DNA of 64,000 nt from Bradyrhizobium sp. LLZ17 (GCF_041200145.1 NZ_CP165734.1:6987001-7051000), one strand, 5' to 3'. Shown: positions 54,486 through 64,000, counted from the first letter of the stretch. Notes: generated by a model from the letters alone, not told the origin. Translations and numbers: made by a program.

Positions 54486-54661
54486 GAAGGATGTATGTCC
54501 GACTGCCCGGGAGGCATCCCTGCAGTCAGGTCAGCTCCGCTGACCATCTTTTGGCGTTGCAGTGGCGCCCATTTCTCGTCTAGAACCGCCGTATCGAGCC
54601 TCCCGGCAACCAACCGTCAACGGTTTTGACCGAGGATCTGAAGGCTCAAAAGGGTCTGGCA

Positions 54662-54781
54662 ATGCTGATTCGCGGCCAAATTGATGGGATTTCGAGGGAG
54701 GTGGCTCTGGCCGCCGCCACGATCCCGGCCGCGCTGCTGCCTACCCTCCTGATCGGCGGGCTTCTTCTTAGCTGCCCCTGA
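54662..54781 (+). CDS. leuL: leucine-rich leader peptide of leuA (39 residues)
   Basis: ATG 54662 to TGA 54781, 39 codons, with agggtc just upstream. Nine of 39 residues are Leu, seven of them in the last 15: ALLPTLLIGGLLLSCP. The final three are CTT CTT CTT (54761-54769), a codon that is rare in the neighbouring genes, which use CTC and CTG. The frame ends inside a hairpin (54775-54818) and 109 bases before leuA. This is the classic plan of translational attenuation by charged tRNA-Leu; similar leaders are known for leuA of alphaproteobacteria. Confidence 0.7.
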   Translation: MLIRGQIDGISREVALAAATIPAALLPTLLIGGLLLSCP

Positions 54782-54850
54782 GGGCCGGCTGGGCGCCATG
54801 CGCCTGGGCGCTCAGGGGATGTACGAGATCAGCGGCCCCCGTTAGCGCCC
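54775..54850 (+). promoter_or_regulatory. candidate leucine attenuator
   Basis: Two mutually exclusive pairings share one strand: cccctgag (54775-54782) with ctcagggg (54811-54818), and gggcgct (54806-54812) with agcgccc (54844-54850). The first overlaps the stop codon of the leader peptide, so ribosome position can decide between them. I see no T-run after either stem, so how transcription or translation would be stopped is unclear. Confidence 0.45.
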
Positions 54851-54890
54851 CCAGCAACGACCGGCGCGAAAGCTCAAAAGGAAATCTGAA

Positions 54891-56453
<1,563 letters not shown>

Positions 56454-56464
56454 CGAACGAAGTT

Positions 56465-56543
56465 CGTCATTCCGGGGCTCGCGAAGCGAGAACCCGGAAT
56501 CTCGAGATTCCGGATTCGGTCCTACGGACCGCTCCGGAATGAC
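56465..56543. repeat. cgtcattccgggg inverted-repeat element, 79 bases
   Basis: Starts 12 bases after the leuA stop. Arms cgtcattccggggc (56465-) and gctccggaatgac (-56543) enclose further nested dyads (gctcgcgaagcgag; ggaatctcgagattcc; ggtcctacggacc). It probably folds as the 3' end of the leuA mRNA. Confidence 0.8.
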
Positions 56544-56674
56544 TCTGCATTTGCGGCGAATAGCTGCCCTGCTAACGGCCAATAGCAGTTCGATGCGTGA
56601 GCCGCTATTGATCTCCCGGCTAGAGGATAGGCGGCCGCGTTAGGCTGCCCAAGAGAATATACAAGGGAGACATC

Positions 56675-57679
56675 ATGCGCACCTTCGCGATCGCGGCGTC
56701 CATCGCGGTCCTGGCACTTGGCTTGGCCGGCCCGGCATCGGCCGAGTCGCCGATCATCATCAAGTTCAGCCACGTGGTCGCCACCGACACGCCGAAGGGC
56801 AAGGCGTCGGAGAAGTTCAAGGAGCTCGCCGAGAAATACACCGGCGGCAAGGTCAAGATCGAGATCTATCCGAACTCGTCGCTCTACAAGGACAAGGAAG
56901 AGCTAGAGGCGCTCCAGCTCGGCAGCGTGCAGATGCTGGCGCCGTCCAACTCGAAATTCGGCCCGCTCGGCATCCGCGAATTCGAGGTGTTCGATCTGCC
57001 CTACATCCTTCCCGACCTGAAGACGCTGCGGAAGGTGACGGAAGGCCCGCTCGGCGCGCGGCTGCTCAAGCTGCTCGAGCCCAAGGGCATCACCGGGCTT
57101 GCTTATTGGGACAACGGCTTCAAGCAGATGAGCGCCAACAAGAAGCTCATCACGCCGGCGGACTATCAAGGCGTCAAGTTCCGCATCCAGTCCTCGCGCG
57201 TGCTCCAGGCGCAGTTCAAGGCGCTCGGCTCGCTGCCGCAGGTGATGGCGTTCTCGGAAGTCTATCAGGCGCTCCAGACCGGCGTGGTCGACGGGCAGGA
57301 GAACACCTGGTCGAACATCTATACCCAGAAGATGCACGAGGTGCAGAAGTACATCACCGAGACCAACCACGGTTATATCGGCTATGTCGTGATCGTGAAC
57401 AAGAAGTTCTGGGACGATCTGCCGGCCGACATCCGCGACCAGCTTGCGAAGGCGATGAAGGAGGCGACCGACTTCAATAACGCGCAGTCGCAGAAGGAGA
57501 ACGACGACGCGCTCGCCGAGATCAGGAAGAGCGGCAAGAGCGAGATCATCAAGCTCGCCCCGGAGCAGGACGAGGCGATGCGCAAGGCGATGGAGCCGGT
57601 CTACAAGGACGCGGCGAGCCGCGTCGGCCAGCCGCTGATCGACGAATTCCAGAAGGAAGCCAAGAGCACGACAAACTAA
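56675..57679 (+). CDS. TRAP transporter substrate-binding protein, DctP family
   Basis: Periplasmic protein of 334 residues with a signal peptide ending GPASAES. DctP features: IIIKFSHVVATDTPKGKASEKFKELAEKYTGGKVKIEIYPNSSLYKDKEELEALQLGSVQML, FRIQSSRVLQAQFKALGSLPQVMAFSEVYQALQTGVVDGQENTWSNI, with the conserved ligand-binding Arg in the FRIQ segment. Family members bind C4-dicarboxylates or other organic acids. The membrane subunits DctQ and DctM are not in this window. It is followed by its own terminator. Confidence 0.94.
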   Translation: MRTFAIAASIAVLALGLAGPASAESPIIIKFSHVVATDTPKGKASEKFKELAEKYTGGKVKIEIYPNSSLYKDKEELEALQLGSVQMLAPSNSKFGPLGIREFEVFDLPYILPDLKTLRKVTEGPLGARLLKLLEPKGITGLAYWDNGFKQMSANKKLITPADYQGVKFRIQSSRVLQAQFKALGSLPQVMAFSEVYQALQTGVVDGQENTWSNIYTQKMHEVQKYITETNHGYIGYVVIVNKKFWDDLPADIRDQLAKAMKEATDFNNAQSQKENDDALAEIRKSGKSEIIKLAPEQDEAMRKAMEPVYKDAASRVGQPLIDEFQKEAKSTTN

Positions 57680-57713
57680 CTCGGTTACATGGATGTATAG
57701 TGCAGGCAAGAAT

Positions 57714-57744
57714 GGCTCCTGTGCACCGCATGGGAGCCCTTTTT
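57714..57744 (+). terminator. intrinsic terminator after the DctP gene
   Basis: Arms ggctcc (57714-57719) and ggagcc (57733-57738) followed by ttttt (57740-57744), 35 bases after the dctP-like stop. Confidence 0.75.
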
Positions 57745-57887
57745 GTTGCGAATGATTTCAGTTTGCGTCTGAACAGACGTTAACGGCGACTACATTTCTG
57801 CAGGAACGCGCTTCCTGTCCAAGTTGTAAGTTGCGCGCGGAGGCCGCCGGGCTCATCTTCAAACCATCCTTTCCAGAGGAGGTTGTT

Positions 57888-58457
57888 ATGAGAAAGTTCA
57901 CCATCGCCGCCATCGCCGCGCTCAGCATCGCCGGCTCGGGCGCGGTCTACGCTCAATTTCACCGCCCGTGGATGGAGCACTTCCACCACATGCGCATGAA
58001 CCCAGAAGACCGCGCCGCCATGGTCGACGCACGGATCGCTGCCGTCCATGCCGGGCTGAAGCTCAATGTCGACCAGGAGAAGTTGTGGCCGCCGGTCGAG
58101 ACCGCCGTGCGCGACTTCGCCAAGCTGCGGATCGACCGCGCCAATGCGCGGATGAATGCCGGTCCAGGCGATGCCAACAAGGATGCCGACAAACCCGAAG
58201 ATCCGGTTGCCCGTCTGCGCCAGCGTGCCGAGGACATGGGTGCGACTTCCGCGGCGCTTAAGAACATCGCCGACGCCGCCGATCCTCTGTACAAAACGCT
58301 CGATGAGGGCCAAAAGCGGCGCCTCGCCGTCCTGACCCGCCACCGTGGCCCGTTCGGCGGCGGCGAGGACGGTCTGCGGCATCGGTTTATGGACCGCTTC
58401 CACGGCGGGGATCGCTTTAACCGGGACGGTGGCGGGGACCGGGAAGGCCGATTGTGA
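57888..58457 (+). CDS. LTXXQ/Spy-like periplasmic protein
   Basis: Exported protein of 189 residues; ATG 57888 follows a strong ribosome site (agaggagg) and starts a signal peptide ending GAVYAQ. The mature part is helical, rich in His, Met, Asp and Arg (FHRPWMEHFHHMRM), with LKLNVDQEKLWPPVETAVRDFAKLR and LYKTLDEGQKRRLAVL, which carries the degenerate LTxxQ motif. Related to the Spy/CpxP group of periplasmic chaperones and envelope-stress proteins. The Gly/Arg/Asp-rich tail is probably disordered. Ends with a perfect terminator. Confidence 0.85.
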   Translation: MRKFTIAAIAALSIAGSGAVYAQFHRPWMEHFHHMRMNPEDRAAMVDARIAAVHAGLKLNVDQEKLWPPVETAVRDFAKLRIDRANARMNAGPGDANKDADKPEDPVARLRQRAEDMGATSAALKNIADAADPLYKTLDEGQKRRLAVLTRHRGPFGGGEDGLRHRFMDRFHGGDRFNRDGGGDREGRL

Positions 58458-58492
58458 GCGGACCGGGATTTCCCGGGATCTAGCCTTGGCGA

Positions 58493-58516
58493 AGCCGCTG
58501 GAATCCAGCGGCTTTT
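58493..58516 (+). terminator. intrinsic terminator after the LTXXQ gene
   Basis: Perfect 9-base stem agccgctgg (58493-58501) / ccagcggct (58505-58513), 3-base loop, then tttt. Confidence 0.9.
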
Positions 58517-58625
58517 CGCATTTCGGGGCCTGTGGAAGAACCTTGGAAAACCTGCGCTGCATCGCTTGCCATACCCGGATCGCTTTGCTAAACGACCGGC
58601 CTCGCAAGGCTTTTGACCGCCTTTC

Positions 58626-58701
<76 letters not shown>

Positions 58702-58715
58702 CCCTCAAGAGGTTG

Positions 58716-58733
58716 GCCCGCAAGGGCTTTTTT
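58716..58733 (+). terminator. short terminator after tRNA-Lys
   Basis: Stem gccc-gcaa-gggc (58716-58727) followed by tttttt (58728-58733). The stem is short, but the T-run and position support it. Confidence 0.65.
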
Positions 58734-59057
58734 AGTTTCCCCGGCAGAACAAAGCGGGTCTCGTGCGACGTTTTTCGTGGTCGTACGTCGCACGCCGTGC
58801 GACGAGTTCATGTTTTCTCAGAATTTCTTAGCCGGATCCGATCCGCGGCGATCATATGTGGCCAGCATAGGTCCTAGGGACTATCCACGTCAGAATTGAG
58901 CGTTGGCGTCCTCTTCGCAAGACGCCGTTGTCGAACAAGATGGAGAAGAGAGTCCGCCTTGCCACCCCCCTGGATTTTGGAAGCAATCCTTCCGAAGTCT
59001 GAGAGATCCCGACGTGTTGGATACGTCCGCCGGCGTGTTACCCAAGGTCCCGCCCAC
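58734..59057. other. intergenic region after tRNA-Lys
   Basis: About 320 bases. The word cgtgcgacg or its complement occurs at 58762, 58786 and 58796, giving overlapping dyads. I see no gene, no integrase remnant and no copy of the tRNA 3' end that would mark an island border. Confidence 0.4.
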
Positions 59058-59816
59058 TCAAGCGAGATAGCCGGAAGCGCCGTCCCACAGTAACTTCAAT
59101 GCCGTCACGACCAGCAGTCCGTAGCAAGCACGATAGATCTGACGCTGGTCCAGCGAGCCGTGAAGTCGCCAACCCAGCCATACGCCGCCGGGAATGGCGA
59201 ACAGACAAATCGCCATCAAGGTCCAGACGCTGGCGGTCGGTTTGACCAGCAGCAGCCACGGCACCGCCTTGGTCGCGTTGCCGACGGTGAAGAACAGGCT
59301 TGTCGTTCCGGCGTAGATTTCCTTGCTGAGGCCGAGGGGCAGTAGATACATCGCAAGCGGCGGCCCGCCTGAATGCGCCACCATCGTGGTTATTCCCGAG
59401 GCAAGACCGGCGGTGATTGCCTTCGGCCTGGACCGCGGACGTGTAGCAATTTCCGCGCCTGCAACCAGCCATAGGCCAACAAAGATCAGAGTGAGCACCG
59501 CCATCAAAATTGCGATCGCGCGATGGTCGAGTAAGCGGAACACCAGGTAGCCAAACCCGATGCCAATTACGAGTCCCGGCAACAGCAGCGCAAGGTCAGG
59601 CTTCGACCAGGTCGAAGGCTTCCAGTACAGCAGCGCGAACAGATCCATCGCGATGAACAAGGGCGCGAGCAGACCACCGGCGGTGACCGGGTCCATCACG
59701 CACGACAGTAGTGGAATGCCGACGATGGAGAATCCGCCACCGAACGCTCCCTTCATGAAACAGATCAGGAAGACGCCGGCAAAGGCGACCATGATCGTGG
59801 TGAGCGTCAACTCCAT
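59058..59816 (-). CDS. TauE/SafE-family sulfite/anion exporter
   Basis: Inner-membrane protein of 252 residues with about eight membrane segments. ATG 59816 follows ribosome site ggaga. Family motifs: FMKGAFGGGFSIVGIPLLS near residue 21, GLASGITTMVAHSGGPPLAMYLLPLGLSKEIYAGTTSLFFTVGNATKAVPWL in the second half (the two halves are related). TauE-type proteins export sulfite, sulfoacetate or similar anions. It is divergent from a MocR regulator, which suggests control by a pyridoxal-dependent sensor. An upstream frame to 60059 crosses the regulator promoter and is ignored. Confidence 0.88.
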   Translation of the reverse strand: MELTLTTIMVAFAGVFLICFMKGAFGGGFSIVGIPLLSCVMDPVTAGGLLAPLFIAMDLFALLYWKPSTWSKPDLALLLPGLVIGIGFGYLVFRLLDHRAIAILMAVLTLIFVGLWLVAGAEIATRPRSRPKAITAGLASGITTMVAHSGGPPLAMYLLPLGLSKEIYAGTTSLFFTVGNATKAVPWLLLVKPTASVWTLMAICLFAIPGGVWLGWRLHGSLDQRQIYRACYGLLVVTALKLLWDGASGYLA

Positions 59817-59955
59817 GGGAGATCTCCATTGGTTGCTCCGGGCAATGCGACGCCTTTGGCGCAACCGCTCCTCGAGCGGACCGCGCCTTGATTGAGGAAG
59901 TCTTCGCATCCCCGGTAAGATTGGGTTGATGTGGCCAGAATGACCCGATACAGTT

Positions 59956-59989
59956 CTCGGTGCAATGAGAACATTGAACTCGGTGCAAT
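59956..59989. promoter_or_regulatory. direct repeats ctcggtgcaat in the MocR/TauE divergent promoter
   Basis: Two identical 11-base copies at 59956-59966 and 59979-59989, 23 bases apart (about two helical turns), ending two bases before the MocR start codon. MocR regulators such as GabR, TauR and PdxR bind paired direct repeats, so these are good candidates for the operator of this regulator. Confidence 0.55.
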
Positions 59990-59991
59990 AA

Positions 59992-61335
59992 ATGTCGAAG
60001 CCCGAATATCTGAAGCTCGCTGATGCAATTGCCTCGGAAATAGCTGCAGGCGCCTTCAAGCCGGGCGACCGCCTGCCGCCTCAGCGCAATTTTGCTTGCG
60101 AGCGTAAGATCGCCGTCTCGACGGCGGGCCGCGTCTACGCCGAGCTACTGCGCCGCGGGCTCGTCGTCGGCGAGATAGGTAGGGGCACCTTCATCTCGGG
60201 CAATGCCAGGCGCGGAGCGGCAGCGCCAAGCGAGCCGCGGGGCGTCCGGATCGACCTCGAGTTCAATTATCCGATGCTTCCCGATCAGACCGCGCTGATC
60301 GCAAAAAGCCTGAATGGCCTGGACAAAGTTGCGGCGCTCGATGCCGCATTGAGGCAGGGGACCAGCATCGGAACAACGGCGGTCCGAAGCGTCGCGGCTG
60401 AATATCTGTCGCAGGGTGCCTGGTCGCCCACCGCTGAACAACTCGTGTTCACCGGGAACGGGCGGCAGAGCATTGCCGCCGCACTTGCCGCAATCGTGCC
60501 TACCGGCGGCCGCTGCGGCGTGGAGGCCCTGACCTATCCCTTCATCAAGGGCATCGCGGCCCGGCTGGGTGTTTTGCTGGTGCCTCTAGCGATGGACGAA
60601 GGCGGCGTACGGCCTGACTCGGTGCAAAAGGCGCACCGTGAGGCCCATCTCTCGGCCATCTACATTCAGCCGGCGATCCACAATCCGTTGGGTATGACAA
60701 TGACCTCGGCACGCCGGGCCGATCTCCTGCGCGTCGTCGAGAAGCTCAACCTTCCGATCATTGAGGACAACGTCTACGGCTTCCTGGACAATGAGCCGCC
60801 ACTTGCCGCGCTGGCGCCGGAGGCCTGCATTGTCATCGACAGTCTCTCGAAGAGGGTCGCGCCGGGCCTGACCCTGGGCTTCATCGTGCCGCCGCCGCGG
60901 CTACGTGAAACCATGGCGGTCTCGGTGCGTTCGGGCGGGTGGACCGCATCGGGATTTGCGTTTGCGGCTGCGCAGCGAATGATGGGTGATGGCACCATTG
61001 CCGAGCTTACGAGATTGAAGCGCCTCGATGCGCGCGCGCGTCAGAAGCTTGCGGTTGATTGCCTTTCGGGCTTCGAAATCCAGACCAACGGAAAATGCTA
61101 TCATCTGTGGTTGACTCTGCCGGCACACTGGCGCTCGCAGACCTTAGTCGCTGCCGCAGCCAGGCGCGACATTGCACTGACTCCGTCGACGACCTTTGCC
61201 GCCACGCCTGGCCATGCACCCAACGCCGTGAGGCTGGCTTTGGCGGCTCCGACCATGGACCAACTCGATACTGGCCTGCGTACATTGGCAGCGATGCTGA
61301 ACGCGAAGGAGGAGGATTTCGATGCGACCGAATGA
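59992..61335 (+). CDS. MocR-family (GntR-aminotransferase fusion) transcriptional regulator
   Basis: Protein of 447 residues. Residues 1-75 are a GntR winged helix: LKLADAIASEIAAGAFKPGDRLPPQRNFACERKIAVSTAGRVYAELLRRGLVVGEIGRGTF. The rest is a type I aminotransferase domain: QPAIHNPLGMTMTSARRADLL, IIEDNVYGFL, and DSLSKRVAPGLTLGFI, in which the Lys would bind pyridoxal phosphate. Such proteins sense an amino compound or PLP and switch nearby genes. The divergent TauE-type exporter is the likely target; direct repeats lie at its own start. Confidence 0.93.
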   Translation: MSKPEYLKLADAIASEIAAGAFKPGDRLPPQRNFACERKIAVSTAGRVYAELLRRGLVVGEIGRGTFISGNARRGAAAPSEPRGVRIDLEFNYPMLPDQTALIAKSLNGLDKVAALDAALRQGTSIGTTAVRSVAAEYLSQGAWSPTAEQLVFTGNGRQSIAAALAAIVPTGGRCGVEALTYPFIKGIAARLGVLLVPLAMDEGGVRPDSVQKAHREAHLSAIYIQPAIHNPLGMTMTSARRADLLRVVEKLNLPIIEDNVYGFLDNEPPLAALAPEACIVIDSLSKRVAPGLTLGFIVPPPRLRETMAVSVRSGGWTASGFAFAAAQRMMGDGTIAELTRLKRLDARARQKLAVDCLSGFEIQTNGKCYHLWLTLPAHWRSQTLVAAAARRDIALTPSTTFAATPGHAPNAVRLALAAPTMDQLDTGLRTLAAMLNAKEEDFDATE

Positions 61336-61597
61336 GCGTCGCTGTCGCAATGCTCGCTCCGTTCTAGAGCTGCGGGGCGCCGTTGACTGAGCGATGTAAG
61401 GTCCTGGTTTCTGGCGGACCTTCTCGCGAAAATACCCGCACTAAGAGCGCTTGTTCGAGCGGATTTTCAGCCTCGGCTGGGCTTTCCACAATTTGGAAGG
61501 GCTCCTTCCGCTATGCGCGCCTGTTGGCGCATCGTCCTCGCCCCATCTCCTGGACCAGACGCCGCCAGAGCGCGGCCCAACACACCAGGAGGCGGTT

Positions 61598-61786
61598 ATG
61601 GGAGAAGTTGTCCGATTTGTGTCAAAGGCCGAGCGCGAGCGACTCCGCCTGATTCGAGAAGCCCGCGCCATTTACGACAGCGTTTTTCCGCCGTCTCAAT
61701 CGATCAACGAGCAGCGAGACGAGCCGCCACTGATGCATGGTGCCAACGGAGCCAATGCTCAGCACCCCCACAACATTCTGTCGTGA
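61598..61786 (+). CDS. small hypothetical protein, 62 residues
   Basis: ATG 61598 follows a near-perfect ribosome site (aggagg, 61587-61592). The product MGEVVRFVSKAERERLRLIREARAIYDSVFPP... is charged and helical in its first half, with a His/Asn/Gln-rich tail. I recall related proteins with the VRFxxKxERERxRLIREARAIYDSIFP core in Bradyrhizobium. A longer frame to 61451 is not needed. Function unknown; the 262 bases upstream hold nothing I can identify. Confidence 0.65.
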   Translation: MGEVVRFVSKAERERLRLIREARAIYDSVFPPSQSINEQRDEPPLMHGANGANAQHPHNILS

Positions 61787-61847
61787 TCACCAAGATCGCT
61801 ATGCTCTGCGACCACTGAACCCTTGTCGCAAACAACAGGAGAGCGCC

Positions 61848-62174
61848 ATGTCAATCCAAAACATGCTTGCCGCAACCGTATTTGCTTTTACCTCTCTGAC
61901 GACCGCTCATGCTGATCGCCTCCGTCCGATTGAAGCGACGAGCATCCACCTTGGCGATATCTCGGGCGTGGCCTACTACACCGCCGAGCCTGATGGGTTT
62001 CACGTCGTCACAACCATCGCGCAAGGCGAGGCAGGAACGCCGATCCGCGTCGTGTCTGTTCTTGCGCCGGGCCAGCGTGTGGTTCTTTCGACAGCGGATC
62101 GGGCGAGCAGGCTGGAAATCAGCCGGCAAGGCGACAGCGTCCTCGTCCGCAAGGCTAACGCAGCCGTGGACTGA
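61848..62174 (+). CDS. small secreted hypothetical protein, 108 residues
   Basis: ATG 61848 after ribosome site aggaga (61837-61842). Signal peptide to about residue 22 (FTSLTTAHADRL). The mature part is beta-rich: GDISGVAYYTAEPDGFHVVTTIAQGEAGTPIRVVSVLAPGQRVVLSTADRASRLEISRQGDSVLVRKA. No known domain. Probably co-transcribed with the small gene before it and the SRPBCC gene after it. Confidence 0.65.
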   Translation: MSIQNMLAATVFAFTSLTTAHADRLRPIEATSIHLGDISGVAYYTAEPDGFHVVTTIAQGEAGTPIRVVSVLAPGQRVVLSTADRASRLEISRQGDSVLVRKANAAVD

Positions 62175-62218
62175 GTCTTGGCCTCACATAATGTAGCTAC
62201 GGAATAAGGAAGCCAAGC

Positions 62219-62665
62219 ATGTCGACGATCCGACTCCATCGAACGACCACTTTGACACCCGAACAGTATATCGCCGGGCTCACCGACTTCGGGCCCGGCC
62301 GCGCGAAGCTCTTCGGCAATAGCGCCGACGAGTACCTCAAGGTGCATCACAAGGGACGTTCGCACGCCGACGTCACAGAAGGCTCATCCGGCATCTGGGA
62401 ACGCCTGACCTACGACTGGTCCGATCCCCACCGCGTTGTACTCACGACCACCGATTCCAACGTATGGGGAGGCGCGTCAGGGCACACATACAGTTTCACG
62501 CGCCGTCCAGACGGCACGACCGACATTGACGCCGCTGTCGTACGCGAGGGCAAGGATTTCAAGGGATGGATCCTCGGTCTGGTGCTCAAGACCATCGGCA
62601 AGCGCGTTTTGAAAAGAGCGTTTGAAAAGTCCGTCGACGCCATTGAGATCGGAACGCCTCTTTGA
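62219..62665 (+). CDS. SRPBCC-fold (polyketide cyclase/START-like) protein
   Basis: Cytoplasmic protein of 148 residues. ATG 62219 after ataagga. The START-like pattern is visible: a first strand with LHRTTTLTPEQYIAGLTDFGPGRAKLF, a central SGIWERLTYDWSDPHRVVLTTTDSNVWGGASGHTYSFTRRPDGTTDIDAAVVREGKDF, and a long C-terminal helix LGLVLKTIGKRVLKRAFEKSVDAIE. Such proteins bind hydrophobic ligands in a deep pocket. Function unknown. Confidence 0.7.
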   Translation: MSTIRLHRTTTLTPEQYIAGLTDFGPGRAKLFGNSADEYLKVHHKGRSHADVTEGSSGIWERLTYDWSDPHRVVLTTTDSNVWGGASGHTYSFTRRPDGTTDIDAAVVREGKDFKGWILGLVLKTIGKRVLKRAFEKSVDAIEIGTPL

Positions 62666-62723
62666 AGAATCGCGAGGTTGTTGTCGGGCTGCGGCCAACC
62701 AAAGCTCCCTAGCGACCCCGCCG

Positions 62724-63623
62724 TTAACTGGCGAGCACTCGTTTCAACCGCGGCGCCGCGAAATCCAGGAAAGCGCGTATTTTGATCGGCAGGAATCGGT
62801 TGGCGGCGTATACAAGAGACACCGGCAGCGGTACCGGCTGGAAATCATCGAGCACGGTCGTCAAAGGTCCACCCTCGTTTAGGGGTTCCTGAAGCTGGTA
62901 GGAAAGAGCGGCCGCAATTCCGATCCGGGCACGAGCTGCGGCGAAGGCGGCCTCAGCATTTCCGACGACGAGCCGCGTCTGTACCGGGACTGCAGTCGTC
63001 GCCTTGTCTTTGACGAAGGTCCAGACATCGCCTGACGCAAAGCCGGCATAGGTTATGCAATCATGCCCTGCCAATTCTTCCGGCGTACGCGGCGTTCCGC
63101 GAACCGAAAGATAGGCGGGACTGGCGCAGGCCAGGCGACGCACTTCGCCGACCCGTATCGCCATCAGGCCGCTATCCGGCAGCGCGCCAATGCGCACCCC
63201 AACATCGATTTGCTCCTGAACCAGACTCAGCACGCGATCTGTGGGGATCATTCTGACCTTGATATCCGGATACGCCTTGAGGAAATCGGCCATGATCGGA
63301 ATGAGGATGGTTCGCCCAAGACCGAGCGGCGTTGTCACAGATAGCTCGCCTGTCGGCGCGATATATTCACCCGACGCCGAACGCTCCGCTTCGATCACGT
63401 CCGCAAGAATGCGCTTGCATGCGGCCAGGTAGGAGCTGCCCGCATCGGTGAGCACCAGTTGGCGGCTCGACCGACTGAACAGCTTGGTCCGCAAATGTGA
63501 CTCAAGCTCGGAGACCTTACGGCTGACCGTTGCGAGCGGCGTCTTCAATCGACGCGCCGCAGCCGACAGGCTGCCGGCCTCGACCACGGCGAGGAAGGTC
63601 GACATCGCTTCCAACCGATCCAT
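62724..63623 (-). CDS. LysR-family transcriptional regulator
   Basis: Protein of 299 residues, normal LysR size. ATG 63623 starts MDRLEAMSTFLAVVEAGSLSAAARRLKTPLATVSRKVSELESHLRTKLFSRSSRQLVLTDAG, the N-terminal helix-turn-helix. The effector domain has the CrgA/PtxR-like pattern GELSVTTPLGLGRTILIPIMADFLKAYPDIKVRM, VGVRIGALPDSGLMAIRVGEVRRLACASPAYL. An upstream frame to 63902 is not part of it. The target genes are not evident; the neighbour on the other side lies beyond the window. Confidence 0.93.
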   Translation of the reverse strand: MDRLEAMSTFLAVVEAGSLSAAARRLKTPLATVSRKVSELESHLRTKLFSRSSRQLVLTDAGSSYLAACKRILADVIEAERSASGEYIAPTGELSVTTPLGLGRTILIPIMADFLKAYPDIKVRMIPTDRVLSLVQEQIDVGVRIGALPDSGLMAIRVGEVRRLACASPAYLSVRGTPRTPEELAGHDCITYAGFASGDVWTFVKDKATTAVPVQTRLVVGNAEAAFAAARARIGIAAALSYQLQEPLNEGGPLTTVLDDFQPVPLPVSLVYAANRFLPIKIRAFLDFAAPRLKRVLAS

Positions 63624-63858
63624 TCGAATCCTCTTCCAAAATCCGGAAGGACAGCTCTCGACTTTGCCACGCCGCCGCAAATTTCGGAAGATACAGGGTG
63701 CTAGATACCTCGTTGAATTGGTCTGCCAAGGGCGCGGACGGCCGTTACGGGCGACGGGAGGCCGAAAGGCGACCTCTTTGATCCCGCGGATTTCGCTTGC
63801 CACACCGCCAGCCGTCGCGGTCACCTCAAGACGGTTTCTGTGGCTCTTGCGTTCACCC

Positions 63859-63999
63859 TCAAATCGCGCCACCGGAATCCGCTTCGCTGCGGGACGTGGC
63901 AATGACCGGCGTCGTCAGCACGATTGCGCGGCTCGGGCGACTGAAGAGCTTCATCTGTAGCGGTGCTTCCAGTTGGACATATTTCGGCTCGCAATTGCG
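63859..63999 (-). CDS. possible C-terminal end of a gene entering from beyond the window
   Basis: The leftward frame from the right edge reads CEPKYVQLEAPLQMKLFSRP... to TGA 63859-63861, 46 residues without a stop. It could be the tail of a gene that starts outside the window. No domain can be recognised in so short a piece. The remaining 235 bases to the LysR start show nothing I can identify. Confidence 0.3.
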   Translation of the reverse strand, partial: RNCEPKYVQLEAPLQMKLFSRPSRAIVLTTPVIATSRSEADSGGAI

Positions 64000-64000
64000 A

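Overview
The window looks like chromosomal DNA from a Bradyrhizobium-type alphaproteobacterium (inference). It is uniformly GC-rich, dense in ABC importers with periplasmic binding proteins, encodes a PPK2-type polyphosphate kinase and a glgC-glgA pair, and is sprinkled with intergenic palindromic repeats of the cgtcattccggg and ctctccc...gggagag types. I see no rRNA, CRISPR array, insertion sequence, integrase or phage gene. One tRNA gene (Lys, CTT) is present.

Layout. 1-2693: NitT/TauT-type importer (ATPase cut by the window edge, permease, binding protein). 2723-7940: Nudix hydrolase, then a branched-chain amino-acid type importer livG-livF-livH-livM with no binding protein, then ppk2. 8109-14078: metallo-beta-lactamase-fold hydrolase, large MscS channel, NAD malic enzyme. 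14315-20163: BlaI-like repressor, M56 membrane metalloprotease with an unusual C-terminal half, and a DUF1800/DUF1501 pair; the two transcription units share near-identical promoter/operator sequence. 20191-29764: lipoprotein RlpA-like protein, small conserved-looking proteins, a Baeyer-Villiger monooxygenase-esterase fusion, a Lon-N/ClpA-N fusion lacking any ATPase, a carboxylesterase that lost its catalytic serine, and a DOPA-dioxygenase-like enzyme. 29961-32656: glgC-glgA. 33149-40733: sulfonate/organosulfur uptake and desulfonation locus with three binding proteins. 41097-43572: CmcJ-like protein, second RlpA-like protein, Gfo/Idh/MocA oxidoreductase. 43764-51159: second branched-chain amino-acid type operon with a fused LivG-LivF ATPase, two paralogous binding proteins at its two ends, and a third binding protein beyond a terminator. 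51363-54341: FAD oxidoreductase, SMP-30-like hydrolase, small membrane protein. 54662-56453: leuA preceded by a leucine-rich leader peptide. 56675-58701: orphan DctP, LTXXQ/Spy-like protein, tRNA-Lys. 59058-63623: TauE-type permease divergent from a MocR regulator, three small proteins and a LysR regulator.

Most notable: (a) the shared BlaI-type operator linking the M56 sensor protease to the DUF1800-DUF1501 operon, and the VHL-beta-like domain inside that protease; (b) the ATPase-less Lon-N/ClpA-N protein; (c) the serine-less carboxylesterase; (d) the leuA leader with a CTT CTT CTT run; (e) direct repeats at the MocR/TauE divergent promoter. Three genes (ATPase at 1-710, livG, blaI-like) are each broken by one base; since each otherwise reads as intact family sequence, these are either base-calling errors or very recent mutations.
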